From Papaver somniferum (lineage: Eukaryota; Streptophyta; Magnoliopsida; Ranunculales; Papaveraceae), in the NCBI RefSeq assembly GCF_003573695.1, contig NC_039366.1, positions 162,754,770-162,818,769 on the forward strand: DNA of 64,000 nucleotides. The letters run 5' to 3'. Below, piece after piece: positions 33,054-44,635 of this stretch. The position numbers were made by a program, and so were the translations under genes. Within the stretch, counting starts at the first letter, position 1. Every line of letters begins with the position of its first letter. The notes under the pieces are model-generated. The model was not told the origin of the DNA. It ran no database searches and saw nothing but the letters and a program-made list of their open reading frames with translations.

Positions 33054-33692
33054 TTAGTTTCGCAACATCTCTTCTTCTTTTCGTTCGATTGCATCCACCA
33101 TCAATCTCTCACTTCTTTGTGTCTCTTTGATTTTGTGTCGCCAACTTTCCTTCTTGTTTGCTCTTCCTTCGCAGGATTCTACCTCAGTTTCGTAACACCT
33201 CTTTCCTTCAACCCAATCTCCCTTTATGATTCCTACACCGCTGGGGTGAGGGAATTTGATGCACTGGTGGAAAGTTGAAGCTACACCTAGAATCCCATGT
33301 AGCCAAGGTCGACCAATTAATGCATTGTAGGGTGATTCTACGTCAACGACACAGAACAGGATTTCAGAAGATATTCCCTTCAATGGAATTCGCATAGTAA
33401 CCTCCCCTTTAGGCTTGTTGGCAGTACCATTAAAACCATATATCTTATATGTTGATGGTATAAGATCATCATCTCTTCCTCCCATAGTTTTATAAGTATG
33501 ATAAAATAAGATGTTCACAGAGCTTCCAGTATCGATTAGAATCCTATTAATTGCCCATGAATCTTCAGCTTCATCATCCTCATCTTCTTTCGGTTTTGGA
33601 TTAATTTCTAATTTTACTACCAATGGATTATCATGTACCTCTTCACCTTCGGGGATTTCTTCTGCGGTAAAAGAAATAATTGTTTCTGCCAT
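33054..33692 (-). CDS. Gypsy B aspartic protease domain
   Basis: This 212-codon frame holds the retropepsin signature ILIDTGSSVNILF with Asp-Thr-Gly at residues 54-56, a second conserved strand, and the ALIGRPWLH motif that follows in gypsy proteases. It would cut the gag polyprotein. The frame overlaps the end of gag (33617-33970) in another frame. It continues about 80 residues past the protease with charged sequence (Lys/Glu-rich) and then stops, with no reverse transcriptase downstream. It is open as it stands but only as a fragment of the original polyprotein. Confidence 0.85.
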   Translation of the reverse strand: MAETIISFTAEEIPEGEEVHDNPLVVKLEINPKPKEDEDDEAEDSWAINRILIDTGSSVNILFYHTYKTMGGRDDDLIPSTYKIYGFNGTANKPKGEVTMRIPLKGISSEILFCVVDVESPYNALIGRPWLHGILGVASTFHQCIKFPHPSGVGIIKGDWVEGKRCYETEVESCEGRANKKESWRHKIKETQRSERLMVDAIERKEEEMLRN

Positions 33693-36279
33693 TCCTCTAG
33701 TGGCGAGATTTTCGCAATATTCATAATTTCTCTTCCATCATTATCTCTTGCGAACACTCTACTCAAAACATTGTCATGAAAATCTTCAATTGTCTTGTAT
33801 GAATGTACGATAGAGTGACAGAATAGATTCTTTGCTTTTGCACCAACTTCTATGAAGAATGTTTCCTTCTTTTTCATCGTGTTTACTTTGTGATGCTCTG
33901 GTGGTGGTGGCAATGGTTGAGATTGTGGGTGCCCTACCAAAAAGTGGTTTAGTTTTCCTTGATCTATCATTCTCAGAATAATTCTTTTTACATTTCTGCA
34001 ATCATTTGTAGTATGTCCATGAAAATGATGATAAGAACAAACTCATGACTTCTGTGGTTTGGAGGTGGTTCCGTTCCCATGTTCCATGGTGTTGGTATAT
34101 TCTCCATCAAAATTATAGCTTCCCATATTTTCTCCACACTTGCATTTAGAGGTGGCATCTTGATTTCTTCCCATACTACCTTGTGACCTCCTTGTCCTCT
34201 ATTATAGTTTTGTCTTTGACCTCCATAAGTTTCTTGCGGCTGATCGAGTCTTTGAATCTTGTTATTTCCACCACGATTGTAGAAATTTCTTTCTCTTTCA
34301 TACTCCTCTTGATCTCGGCTTCCCATAGCCACCAGTTTCTGTTGATTTGCCCGTCACCTTTCTTGTTGTACTTGCGAAGTGCTCGCCACTGTGTTTATTA
34401 GTTTGGGTAATAAGCTTGCATTCGCTGTTTGTGAACTGGTGTTCGCAACGGTATGATTCCATTTCATTTTGCCTTTCCTCTAGAGCATATTCTTCCTGAA
34501 GTTCTCGCAATTCAGTCATTGTGATCGTATTCTTGACTCTGAAAATTTGGATATACAATAGGTTGGTTGCAAACATAGCATTGATAAATGATAAGATAAG
34601 ATATCTCTCATCCACACGGCCAGCCATTTCGCTACACATAGTCCTCCATCTTTTAGTTAGGTGCTTCAAACTTTCGCCAATCCTTTGTTTTAATCCAAAC
34701 ACGTCTTCAATACCAGGTCGCGAAGAATTATTACTTATATATGCCCCAGGAATGTAGTCTGCAAATGATTGAAGGATGTTATTGTATTCTTTGGTAGACC
34801 TTCGAACCATTTTAACGCCTCCCCTGTTAAGCTGGATGCAAAATACTTGCATAATACGGCATCATGATTTTTCCATTGCAACATGCACCTCACGTAGGCT
34901 TTAATGTGTTGAATTGCACAAGTTGTTCCATCAAAAATGCTGGTTAATGCGGGCAAATTGCATTTCGGAGGCATTCCTCCTAGTTGTACTTCCCTTGTAA
35001 ATGGAGTTTTCGCATCTTCTTCTATAGATTCATCTAATTGTCTTCTGCCTACTTCTCCTATATTATTTAGTATTCCTCTCATTTCTTCTAATTCTTTTAA
35101 GATTTGTTTATTTACACCTGAATTTTAATCCATTGATCTTTTTAATTTCGCCTCCCTTCTTCTGCGTTCATGTCTTTCTTCTCTCGCGAAATTTTGTATT
35201 TCTTCTTCATCATCCTCATCTCGTCTTCTTCTGCGATTCTCTTCCTCATCTCTATCTTGAATTCGCATATGATGATGTCTCTCATTTTCCCCTCGATGAT
35301 TTTGTTCGTTTCTTATCAATTCCATTCGCTGTCTTTCAGCCATCCTCTGTACTTTATCATACTCTTCATTGATATTACCGTTATTCCGGTTTTGTGTATG
35401 CCTTCTTTCTCGATTGTCGTGATTGCTCTAGCGAATTGTCTCCTGAAGCTCTTGTTCTTCCATTTCCGCTCTCAATCTTTCACGTTTGCAAATTAAACGT
35501 GCTTGTTCAGCATAATGTCTTTCAATTTCTTCTTCAATCGTTTGATGATTTATTTGTGCTTCTCTCTCATGTAAAATTCTCCTTCCTTCCTCTCGATTCC
35601 CTTCGCCATCTTGATTATTTCATCCCTGACGTTGTCCATTTTCTTGATTTCTATCATTTTTCCTATCATCAAAAGTTTCATTTTGTGGAACGTAACGATC
35701 ATCAGTCCTTTCTCTATCTTCGCGATGTTCTTCATTAAGATTTGATATTTCTTCTCTAATATTATTTCCAGCATTAATTATGGGTGAGTTTCGCCTCATC
35801 TTTCTTCTAGTCGATCTTGAATATGATTTTGTAATACTTCTCGATCTTCTACTCTGTAGTCTCATATTTTCCATCCTCAATTCGTGATTTTGCCTTGTTA
35901 TATTTGCACGTTCTCCTGCCTCATATCTTATTTATTCATGTATTCTTCGTCTCAACGTTTCTAACGCTCCAATTTCCTCATCTCCATGAATTATTCCTTC
36001 ATCTGCTTCTTGATTTCTCTCTATCTGTCCATTGTTTCTGGTTTGCTGCTCTTCATCTACTTCTTCTGCTGAATTTGATTGCCAAGTGCGTATGCTCACC
36101 CTATCATAATCTGTATTCCTTCCTTGCACTAGTGTTTGTTGAATTGGTGGTTGAATTTGATTTTCTCCATTATTTCTCATTCTAGTAGATTCTCCCATTT
36201 CACTTCTTTCCCTTCCAGCAAGTCTCCTGCTTCCTCTAACAGTAGTTGGTTGTTCTGATATATTTCTTCTTCTATCCAT
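33617..36279 (-). pseudogene. Gypsy B gag polyprotein, many frameshifts
   Basis: The likely start is ATG at 36279, about 110 bases after the PBS. Segments in changing frames then follow: an Arg/Glu-rich N-terminus (35125-36279), the retrotransposon gag core at 34735-35082 with ALKWFEGLPKNTITSF, its continuation at 34298-34852 with ESLKHLTKRWRTMCSEM, and a linker (33617-34332) with the DCRNVKRIILRMIDQGKL stretch common before gypsy proteases. No clear CCHC zinc knuckle is visible. Gag would form the particle that packages element RNA. At least six frame changes make this copy non-functional. Confidence 0.75.
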
Positions 36280-36390
36280 TTCTTCAATATTAATGAATTG
36301 CAAGAGATTATGTAAAATTCTTAACCAATCACTCCAAATTTTCACAAATCTCAATATTAATCTTCAATTTTTTCTAGAATAATCTTCAAT

Positions 36391-36411
36391 CGTTCCCTGT
36401 TTCTAGCGCCA
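36391..36411 (-). other. Gypsy B primer-binding site
   Basis: In element sense TGGCGCTAGAAACAGGGAA begins three bases after the 5' LTR. TGGCGC complements a tRNA 3' end GCGCCA and is the usual start of Tat-type primer sites. Confidence 0.7.
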
Positions 36412-36414
36412 TTA

Positions 36415-36889
36415 TGTAGTTGCAGGAAATCCTACACTACACCCCTCACAAGATTTCATTAACATTCAACTCATTTTAGATTAACAATCTTAATTTTATT
36501 GATGAATCTTTGAACAATCTTACAAGAAAAGATAAAGGAATCAAGAATAACCGCCACTCTAGATTTTCTCTCTCCTATTTACTTGCTCCTCACTCAGAAA
36601 AGATCTCTCCCCTTTCCTTTACAACTGAACGACTATTTATATGGAATTACATAGTGGATGACATCTAATCTGTCCTTTATTTTTGGATATGGCTTGCGAC
36701 ATTCTCGCAACCATACAAATGTTAATCTCGCAAACTCTCTAATTTTCGCAGGACCATCACATTTTTCTCATGATTTAGTTGACGTCGTTTATTATGTCAT
36801 TTCCGAAATTGTTCTGCGACACTGTTGTGTTGTGTTGTGTTGTTGATAATTTCGCTGAGGCATTATTGCTGCGAGATTCTGATCCTACA
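36415..36889 (-). repeat. Gypsy B 5' LTR (475 bp)
   Basis: It pairs with 27969-28438 (see the element entry for divergence). It carries a 5-base expansion in a tgtgt run near 36830. Confidence 0.92.
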
Positions 36890-36894
36890 CCACT
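36890..36894. other. Target-site duplication ccact, right copy
   Basis: ccact follows the right LTR end CCTACA and equals 27964-27968. Confidence 0.9.
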
Positions 36895-37999
36895 CATAAT
36901 CATGATCGCTTTTGTGATGCTCGTTCTTGGGAAAAAGCCTTGGTTGTTCAGATCCTTCGGTGCCAGGGACAAACTGAAGCTTTGAGTCACTCACCTCGCT
37001 TAAAAGACGAATCTCACTAGGGGCAGTAGCTATTGTACGAAGACCCACACTCCAAGGTTTTCGATTCCTACCATTGACATAGTCTCCGAAGGAAGCATTG
37101 AAATTTTCATGAGTATACCAATCCTTCTCCGCAGGGTTAGGAGTATAGCAGGTCATCATCGTCTCGCCTTTACTCCGAAGATAGCACTCTTTAAGCGTCC
37201 GAAGATAATTCCCGCTCAATTGTACCACCGAGCGACAATGAGTATGAGAAATGGAACCCTCGCGATTGGCCAAGGCATCGTAGTAGAAGGAATCCCCCGA
37301 CTTATACAAAGGTAACATTAACCCAGCTTCGAAGGCCCCACGGTTGTCAGCAAATGGAAAGGCATCGTATTTGTAGTTTACGATCATATCATAAGTGAGA
37401 TCGTTACCTTTATCATAAAACTTAACATCAAAGGCCTCGAGGCCATGCTTTACCTTGAACTCTTCGAGATCAATATGCTTAAAAGTAACCTTCTTCTTGG
37501 AAACTGGGACGCTTCGTATAACTGGGGCAACGTCAGAAGAAGCGGCCTTGCCCGACGACGGTTTCTTCGGAGGACTCATATCCGAAGCCTTTCTCTTGGT
37601 TGGCGGATTCTTCGACAAATCTACCTTCGGCGTAGTACCCTTAGAAGAAGAATCTTTCACTGGGACGGAGGACTGTGGAGCCTTAGACTTCTGAGGAGGG
37701 ATCGTGACTAGAGGAGCGATAACACGTAGAGGTTGCACATTCATCGGTTCGGCACGCTGGGAAGAAGGATTGGCCAAAGGACGATTAACTGCATATCGAG
37801 AACCCTTCGGCGGATCCCCCTTCTTTTGAGACGAAACTCTGGGGCCAGACAAAGACGAAGTATTACGAGTACGATGGTCCGGCTGGGAAGGTCTAGATGA
37901 ACTACCCTTCAGCGGAGATAAATAAGGACTTCTAGATGGCGAAGATCTGTAAGGACTCGACGGTGGGGTTTTATAAGGAATTCGTTGATGATCACCCAT
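36890..37999 (-). pseudogene. Outer Tat-like antisense ORF, 5' half, split by gypsy B
   Basis: From ATG at 37999 the frame stays open for 370 codons up to the insertion site. The first ~160 residues are Ser/Pro/Lys-rich and disordered. The ordered part (~170-370) contains EFKVKHGLEAFDVKFYD and the block LPLYKSG..FYYDALANREG.. and VVQLSGNYLRTLKECY. That block aligns with the gypsy B antisense ORF (LPIPLY...FYEILAHPG...FQLSGDCIRLMLEF), so the two are diverged members of one family. The reading continues at 27963 after the inner element. It lies antisense just before a polypurine tract and LTR, which fits the Tat antisense ORF position. Confidence 0.8.
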
Positions 38000-38490
38000 G
38001 TCTGTAAGGGGCAGAGAAAGGAATGAAGATCAAAAGAGAAAGATAACGAAGATCATATAACGAAATCCACAATTATCACAGTTCATCAGGAACATTTTCA
38101 AAAAACATGGGAAAAATCCACAGAAATAATCAAGTGCTGATAAACTCCACGAATTCCAAAAAACCTTAGTTCAATCATAATCATAAAAACATGAAAGAAC
38201 TTTGTTCTAGAGATAAACGGAGGAGTTCTAGGTTTTGTGATAAAAAACAAGGGTAAGTATATATACTTTTGTATATCATGTTCTTCATCACAAAACCCAG
38301 AAACAGCAGTAGAAAAGAAATCAATCAAAAGTGAAATAACAGTAAGAAGAACACCATACCTGAAGCGAGAGCATTATCGACAGATGAGGATGATCGATAA
38401 ACAACTGATGAACAACGAAAACAACAAGTTTCCGAAGATCTTGTCAGAACGAGCTCAGAGAAGAATCAGTAGGAGTTAAGGGCAAAAAAA
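38000..38490 (-). promoter_or_regulatory. Putative promoter and leader of the outer antisense ORF
   Basis: No coding sequence is seen. A TATATATA stretch near 38255-38262 lies about 255 bases upstream of the ATG at 37999 on the minus strand and could be its TATA box. Confidence 0.35.
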
Positions 38491-38530
38491 CAAGAAAGAG
38501 GAAGAGTTAAGAAGAAGAGAATAAAGAGAT
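38491..38530 (+). other. Polypurine tract of the outer Tat-like element
   Basis: About 40 bases are almost all purine and end in gaataaagagat, directly before the LTR start TGAACTGAC. Confidence 0.65.
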
Positions 38531-39702
38531 TGAACTGACAAGAGAATGATAGAGGGAATAAAAGTTATTTCACCAGAAACTCTTCCTATATTTATAACGA
38601 AAAATAATAAAACAGTCCCACGATTCAAGGAGGAGTTATTACTAGAAGTGGGAAACGTGCCCTAAAATATAGGGGAAGTTATTGCGAAAGGACTGGGGAA
38701 ACTGTGAAGACAGTTTTCTTCATACTTTGACCAAACTCAAACTAAGAAGAAAAGGGGAAAATTGTATACACATAATCAATAGTAGACCACGTGTCATGAA
38801 GAAGACACGTGTACGACATGGGGGAGAAGAACATCGAAAATATGATGTTGCATTGCTACACCTAAGGGGCAATCATCATCTTCATTTGCCACGTGCCCAT
38901 CCTCATGCAAGATCCAACGATGACAGAGTAAGGAGCACCAGATCAGGGAACCACCGCGGAGTACCATAGAAGACCTAAAAGTTAACTTTCCATCATCCCG
39001 AGGAAGATCCAAATTGAGTGGATGGGAGCAAAGGCAGCTGACACACGCGTCAACAACAGTCAAGGATGTGCATGCCGCCCCAACCACCCGCATTAAACAC
39101 CCTAAACATAGGGTACGTGTCAAACACCTTGTGGAGAAAAAGAAGGTCCATTTCCGTCTCTACATAAGGCCGTTGGAGGACGCTGGGACAGAACGAAGAT
39201 AGCATCGGGTAGACGCAGTAACCGAGACGATAAGGACAGATGTACTCGAAGAAAGGGACCCACATGAGAAGCCTATAAATACCCCATCCCACTAAGGGAG
39301 AGGGGTTCGACCATTTTTTAGTTAGAGTGAGAGAGAGAGAGTCTAGGAGAGATATGTTGTAAGAGTAAGTATAAGTTTTATTTCCTTCCTAGCTTCGTTC
39401 CTCACTCAAAGTCATTCAACTATCTTTGTAACCTCTGAACACATAGTGAAACACCAACCCCCGTGGACGTAGGCCTTAATGCTGAACTACGTAAATCATC
39501 GTCCCATTTACATCCCGCACCGTACATCTTCTACTTTACGCATCGCACTTATTTATTATGCATTGTAGATTTTACCTTAATCATACCTGCATGGATAGAC
39601 GAGGACGATTGTCATATACATATTTTATCTATGTTATTGATTTTATCACTAATGTGAATATTGTTTGTGGAGACGAAGATGCCTTCGTTATTTCCGTGTT
39701 CA
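38531..39702 (+). repeat. 3' LTR of the outer Tat-like element (1,172 bp)
   Basis: Termini are TGAAC and GTTCA, a perfect 5-base inverted repeat, and a polypurine tract precedes the start. A promoter-like TATAAATACCCC is near 39276, followed by a GA-rich leader and the cccgtggacgtaggcc motif that I associate with Tat-type LTRs. No second copy is in the window; the 5' part of this element is missing, cut at 26624 by gypsy A. Confidence 0.65.
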
Positions 39703-40556
39703 CAGGAAACGTCTGAAGCAAAAGAAAGACAGAAGAGAATGTATGAAAGTCCGAGACTTTCTGTGAAAGACAAGAAATATATTCTTGAGTTTTAATCGGT
39801 CGATGATTATATAAATAGGCTTGGGAGGATTCAGAGAAGGAACCGGGAGTTTGGGGTCGATTTGGGGGATAGCAGAGTAGTAACCGGAGCTTAGGTCAAA
39901 GAAAAAGAAGTGGCAGAACTCAGTTCCTGCAAATTCAGGCGAAGAAGAAGAAGAATAATAGAACATAACATATAACACGCATGTCATCTTTTCTTTGTAA
40001 CAATCATCCAATTGTAACAGTGTGTTCTGTAACGTCTATAAGCCGTGCGAATCTCTGTCTATTATATTTTCACCAATAAAAAACCTTTTTGAGCAATGGA
40101 AAAATCTTTTGAACGTGTTTTGATCCCAATGAGATAAAACCCAACACTGGGATGACGGAGGAAGCCATTCTTTGCGCATGTGGTATTTTAATTGCTTTAT
40201 GACTATTTTGCACTATTTTAAATCAGTTTATAATTTTTCTTGATTATTTGTGATTTTGTCTGATGGTGTATGCTTAGTCTAAGAACTTTTGATGCATCAT
40301 GCTTATGATTTACATCTAATACTTTATAAAATCTACTTTTGGCAAAAAATAGAGTCAATATTTATTATTTTATGAGCTAGAATTGTATGGAATTAATAGT
40401 TGAATCACATGATTATAAGAATTGGTGGAATCCAGAGTCTCAGTATCTCTCGATATTTGTGATAAATTTTGTGTATATATTTTATTTGTTTCTGAAATCA
40501 ATCTCATCAAGTCTGAGTGAACGACAACTTTATTTACCACTTGAAAAACTACATCA
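39703..40556 (+). repeat. Older LTR of the gypsy A family (partial)
   Basis: The parts around tataaatagg (39810), caccaataaaaa (40070), cactgggatgacggaggaagcc (40145) and gtctgagtgaacgacaac..ttaccact (40515) match the gypsy A 3' LTR in order, with many substitutions. It ends ATCA at 40556. U3 is truncated on the left and it abuts the outer Tat LTR. Confidence 0.75.
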
Positions 40557-42390
40557 CCTACTACAAACTAAGTTCGGTATGGACTGTAGTTAAACCCCAA
40601 TCAATCTCACACTGATCCAAGGTATAGTTGTGCTCCTTACGTCTATGATCCCAGCAGGATACGACGCACTTGATTCCCTTAGCTGATCTTACCCATAACT
40701 AAGAGTTGCTACGATCCAAAGTCGAAGACTTTAATAAACAAATCTGTATCACATAGAAAAGTCTACGGTAATAGATAAATATGTCTCCCACAGAAATACC
40801 TACGAATTATCAATCACCTCACAATAATCTTAATCGACTAGCGAACGAAGATATTGCGGAATCACAAACGATGAGATGAAGATGTTTGTGACTTCTTTTA
40901 TATCTTGCCTATCGGAGAAATCAATCTCAAGCCAATCTTACGATTGTACTTAGTATGATAGAAACAACAATATCAGATCATGCAACTACAGAGAAAATAT
41001 TTGGGTCTGGCTTCACAATCCCAATGAAGTCTTCAAGTCGTTAACCTACATGGTCTCGATATAAACCTAAGGTTAAAGGAGAATCGAATCCAGCTTATAC
41101 AACTAATATCACATAGGAGGTGTAGGGATTAGATTTCCCAGTTGCTAGAGTTCTCCTTTATATAGTCTTTCAAATCATGGTTTGCAATCTAAGTTACCTT
41201 GGTAACAAAGCATTCAATATTCGCCGTTAGATGAAAACCTTATTAGATTCAAGCGAATATCTTTCAACCGTTAGATCGAACTTAGCTTGTTACACACAAA
41301 TGAAATGCACGTTTATTTAGGTTTGTGTAACTGTACCTAAACATGTACACTTAGTTGGTTCAATAGTAGTTAACCAAATGGTTAGCCATATGAGCACTAT
41401 CATATCAACCATATTCTTCTTCACCATAACTAGTTCAAATGACTCAAAAGAACTAGTTGGAGAGTTGTTCAATTGCTTAGATCTCATAGAAGTATGTAAG
41501 ACACAATTGAAGCAAAAACGATTTGATTCACTCGAATCATTTCATGAACTTTATATCCACGGCTTACAAATATGCATTCCTTAGTTTATATAAGTTTTAA
41601 GTTAACGAATAATCATTTTTAGAAAATAACCCACTTAAGTACGCATACTGGTACGGGAACTTAAGTACCCGGATTGAGTTTGTTTTCAGTTTACAAACTC
41701 CAGCAGAAATTCACGCGTGAACTTCCGATAGTGCGCGTACTAGTACGCGAACTTCAGTTCTGGTTTTCCCGAGCAGCAAAGTACGCATGCTTTGGTTCAA
41801 GGAATATGTACTTACACACATATGAGTTGCCTCACAATTTTTATATCCAACCATGGTTATAAATTATAAATTCTCATTTCAATCATTGAAACATTCTTAG
41901 AGGACGTTATATAGTTGTTGTTCACAAACTCTTTTTCGTCAAAGCGATTTTCAAGTAATTGAAACTAATATGACTTTCGCCACTAGGTAAAGATGAACTT
42001 GGACAAAGCGAAAGCTTAGCAAAACATATTTCGAGAAATAGATAAGCGAGATATACTCGGCTCGAAATAACAAATGTGTATAATCAAAGTCTATATAGCA
42101 ATACGGCTTTTGTCTCAAGATAGGAGATAAAGTAGATAGACTTTTGAGTGATAGATAAGTTCAAATCTCCACAAACCTTTTAGTCGATGAAGTTCCACCA
42201 GTTCCTTAAGTAGTTCTTCGTCTTTCTATGATGATTGCCATGGAGTGTAGAGCTCAACTACACTTTCTATCCTAGTCCGAGACTTAGCTATAAGTAGACT
42301 AGAAATCAAGACTTATAGTTTTCGCAACTAAACTTGATAAGAAGCTTGAGATACCAACGCTTGCGAGTTCGACCGAGCAGTGCTCTAACA
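40557..42390 (-). repeat. Copia 2 3' LTR (1.83 kb, truncated at U5)
   Basis: In element sense it starts TGTTAGAGCACTGCTCGG at 42390. Its left end begins inside the LTR at cctactacaaacta, so about 500 bases of U5 are missing. Its U3 and R parts match copia 3's LTR in reverse complement. Confidence 0.88.
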
Positions 42391-42404
42391 ATCTCCCCCT
42401 TTGT
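42391..42404 (-). other. Copia 2 polypurine tract
   Basis: In element sense AAAGGGGGAGAT precedes the LTR start TGTTAGAGC. Confidence 0.8.
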
Positions 42405-43540
42405 CAATTTTAGTGACAAAACTATCAATACATATGGAATACAAAATAAATAAATAAACTTTTGCAGCTTCTCTTCCACATGCATGATCTCCTTGGTTCT
42501 TCAACATTACTCGATACCTTCGCCACTTCCAAGTACTCCAATGATTCCAAAGGTTGTAAGTTTAGCATCATCGTTGTTGAAAATCCGTAGCTATAAAAAT
42601 GAGAAAACAAGAGTTCTCAATTAATGTTACACAGTGTCATAGTATTATTACATAACATCAAAGTTCAATTGTATCACAACTTCGACAACAATACTATGGT
42701 GATATGTATCACTCCCCCTTAGTCAATACTCCATCTCACATGGAAACCACTCCCCCTTACATAATGATCCGAAAACCATATGAACAAGAGCGACCTTACT
42801 TTCACAAGAAAAGAAGGATTTCTTTGGACATAATCAAATCACATACGAATATGAATTTGAATCCAAAATACTCAATTAAATTAACCGCAAAAAAACCCAT
42901 GATTAATTTAATCAGAAATGTTCAACATAAGAGAACTTACGGAGCTGAACAGTATATTCATTAAAATATGGATCAGGGGAGCTCAATAGTGCGGAATAGA
43001 TAAGGATTCATTGTATTTTCCATCACTATTTGCACAATGACAAATAATAGACATAATCCTCATAAACAAAAGTTCATCCTATCTTCCATCAATATTTGCA
43101 TAATGACATACAATAGGCTTAAAACTTTTATAATGTCAAAAGTTCATTCATTCTTTTATCAATACATGCATATCGACATATGAAAGAATAACTTTTGACA
43201 AAGTATGGGGCAATCATAGTTCACGGACGCAAACACACATATCCCATAATAAATTGCAATATATAGAACCATAAAGATTAATACTGCAAAATCATCTTCC
43301 AAACAACTTTAGTATTTAAATAAATAAACCTAAAAACATTGAAGATGAAAACGTTGGACATAGATATGTGTAATCACAATAATGGCTATTCCAAACTCTA
43401 GTTATTCTTCTTAAGAAAACACAAGAAATAAAATTCTCATCAGAAGATTTACTAGACATTAAGACCTTTGAAGAATTGTTTATCGTCCCCGAACTCCTTG
43501 TCGTCAACAGCCATTGGGACATAAGGTTCATGTAGATAGG
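42405..43540 (-). other. Copia 2 3' internal region, non-coding
   Basis: I see no gene. A repeat with acttttgacaaa / caataggcttaaaa type blocks occurs three times between about 43015 and 43200 (atcaatatttgcataatgacata and variants), at ~60-70 base spacing. Confidence 0.45.
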
Positions 43541-43817
43541 AGTTAATATCAATAAACCTTCTTGACTAATATCGAACCAGGGCCTTCTGAATCTCATGAG
43601 TCTTAAGCACAAAAGCCTTTATCTGTTGAATCTCCTTTCGTGTCTCCTTCAACACTTCAAGAACATCAAAAAACTTCTGAGAATTTTAAGGAACGACTCT
43701 TGGCTTCCTCACATTCCTTCTTTTTCTTTTCAAGGTTGGAGGTTTCATAGTTTTATCTTTTTCCTTCATGATTGATGGCTTAACAATCATATTAACATCT
43801 TTTCCATCAGAAGACAT
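43541..43817 (-). pseudogene. Copia 2 small basic ORF downstream of gag
   Basis: From ATG at 43817 the frame reads SSDGKDVNMIVKPS, then a Lys/Arg-rich stretch (PTLKRKRRNVRKPRV), a TAA at 43686-43688, and in the same frame a heptad-like Leu/Val/Glu/Lys stretch (FFDVLEVLKETRKEIQQ) before a second stop near 43565. It looks like a nuclear-type basic protein with a short coiled coil. Its place, between gag and the 3' LTR where pol should be, suggests an extra ORF of this pol-less family. The function is unknown. Confidence 0.45.
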
Positions 43818-44206
43818 GATGCTTGGAGTATCCATGAGCGTACGGGTTTGTGAGAGGAAATCACAAGTTAACTCAACAAGCAGTCTTAAGATAAAAGAGG
43901 TTTTAGGGAAGGAAAAAAAAGATATGTAGGGTTATGAGACCTTTATACAAACAGGTTCGTGAACATACAACTCTCAACCCTATAAAAGGAAGAATTGTCT
44001 ATTTTAACCCTTTTTTTATTGACTAATCAGGGAAGTCCTTTCCAATATCAATTAGATGTGAAAAGAGATGTGAATTCCATACTTTTCTCAAACAAAAGAA
44101 AACTACCAAAACAACTAAAAAAATTATTTTCTTAAAGCCTGAGGTGTGCAAGATCTTGTCTCTTTTTAATCAGGCACATCAGACAAGATGCACTTACCAA
44201 CACAAT

Positions 44207-44584
44207 TTAAGTTGTGCTGGGATGAACAATAATCTGTCCATCATATCCCTTTCGATCATAATTCATAGAAACCTGCTTCTCATAGTTCTTAGACCACAAC
44301 TCTCTTTCCAATGGTCTTGTTTTATCCTTGGAAACTAACTTCTTAGACGAAGATAAAATCTTACATACCTCATCGGTCTTTTGAGCAAGTTTGAGCTTGT
44401 TTGCTAATCGATTTGCTATTCGTTGAAGTTTGTTGACAAGTCTCAATTTTTGTTTGTACTTATAACACTTTGATAGTTCATGACCTTTGAGTGAACAATA
44501 TGAGCACGTCAATCTTGGATATAATTCAGGCATCTGAGATGTGCAAGCTGCTAGACACATAGTAGAACCTAAAACATTAGACAA
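44207..44584 (-). pseudogene. Copia 2 gag C-terminal part with a second zinc knuckle
   Basis: The 125-codon frame contains CSYCSLKGHELSKC, a CX2CX4HX4C zinc knuckle, followed by a Lys/Leu-rich helix. It lies 50 bases after the gag stop at 44636 in another frame, with readable sequence between, so it is the shifted continuation of gag. It would bind RNA in the particle. Confidence 0.7.
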
Positions 44585-44635
44585 AGAGTTTCCAAAAGAA
44601 AGATTAATTTTATCTTCCAGATTGGTTGAGTATTC

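Larger units (their letters stand above)
27969..36889 (-). mobile_element. Gypsy B: inner Tat-like LTR retrotransposon with gag, protease and an antisense spliced ORF, no RT or integrase
   Basis: The element is 8,921 bp. LTRs are 27969-28438 and 36415-36889, with termini TGTA and TACA and target duplication ccact on both sides. In element sense (minus) the order is 5' LTR, PBS (TGGCGCTAGAAACAGGG), gag, protease, then about 1.6 kb of non-coding sequence, and a multi-exon ORF on the opposite strand before the polypurine tract and 3' LTR. An antisense ORF in that place is a known trait of the Tat lineage. Reverse transcriptase, RNase H and integrase are absent, so it depends on a relative for movement. 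LTRs differ by about 14 substitutions in 470 (near 3%) plus one 5-base indel. Confidence 0.9.

Noticed and set aside
35133..36185. Plus-strand hydrophobic ORFs that look like membrane proteins
   Set aside because: They are the complement of the Arg/Glu-rich gag N-terminus of gypsy B; reverse complements of such codons read as Phe/Leu/Ser.
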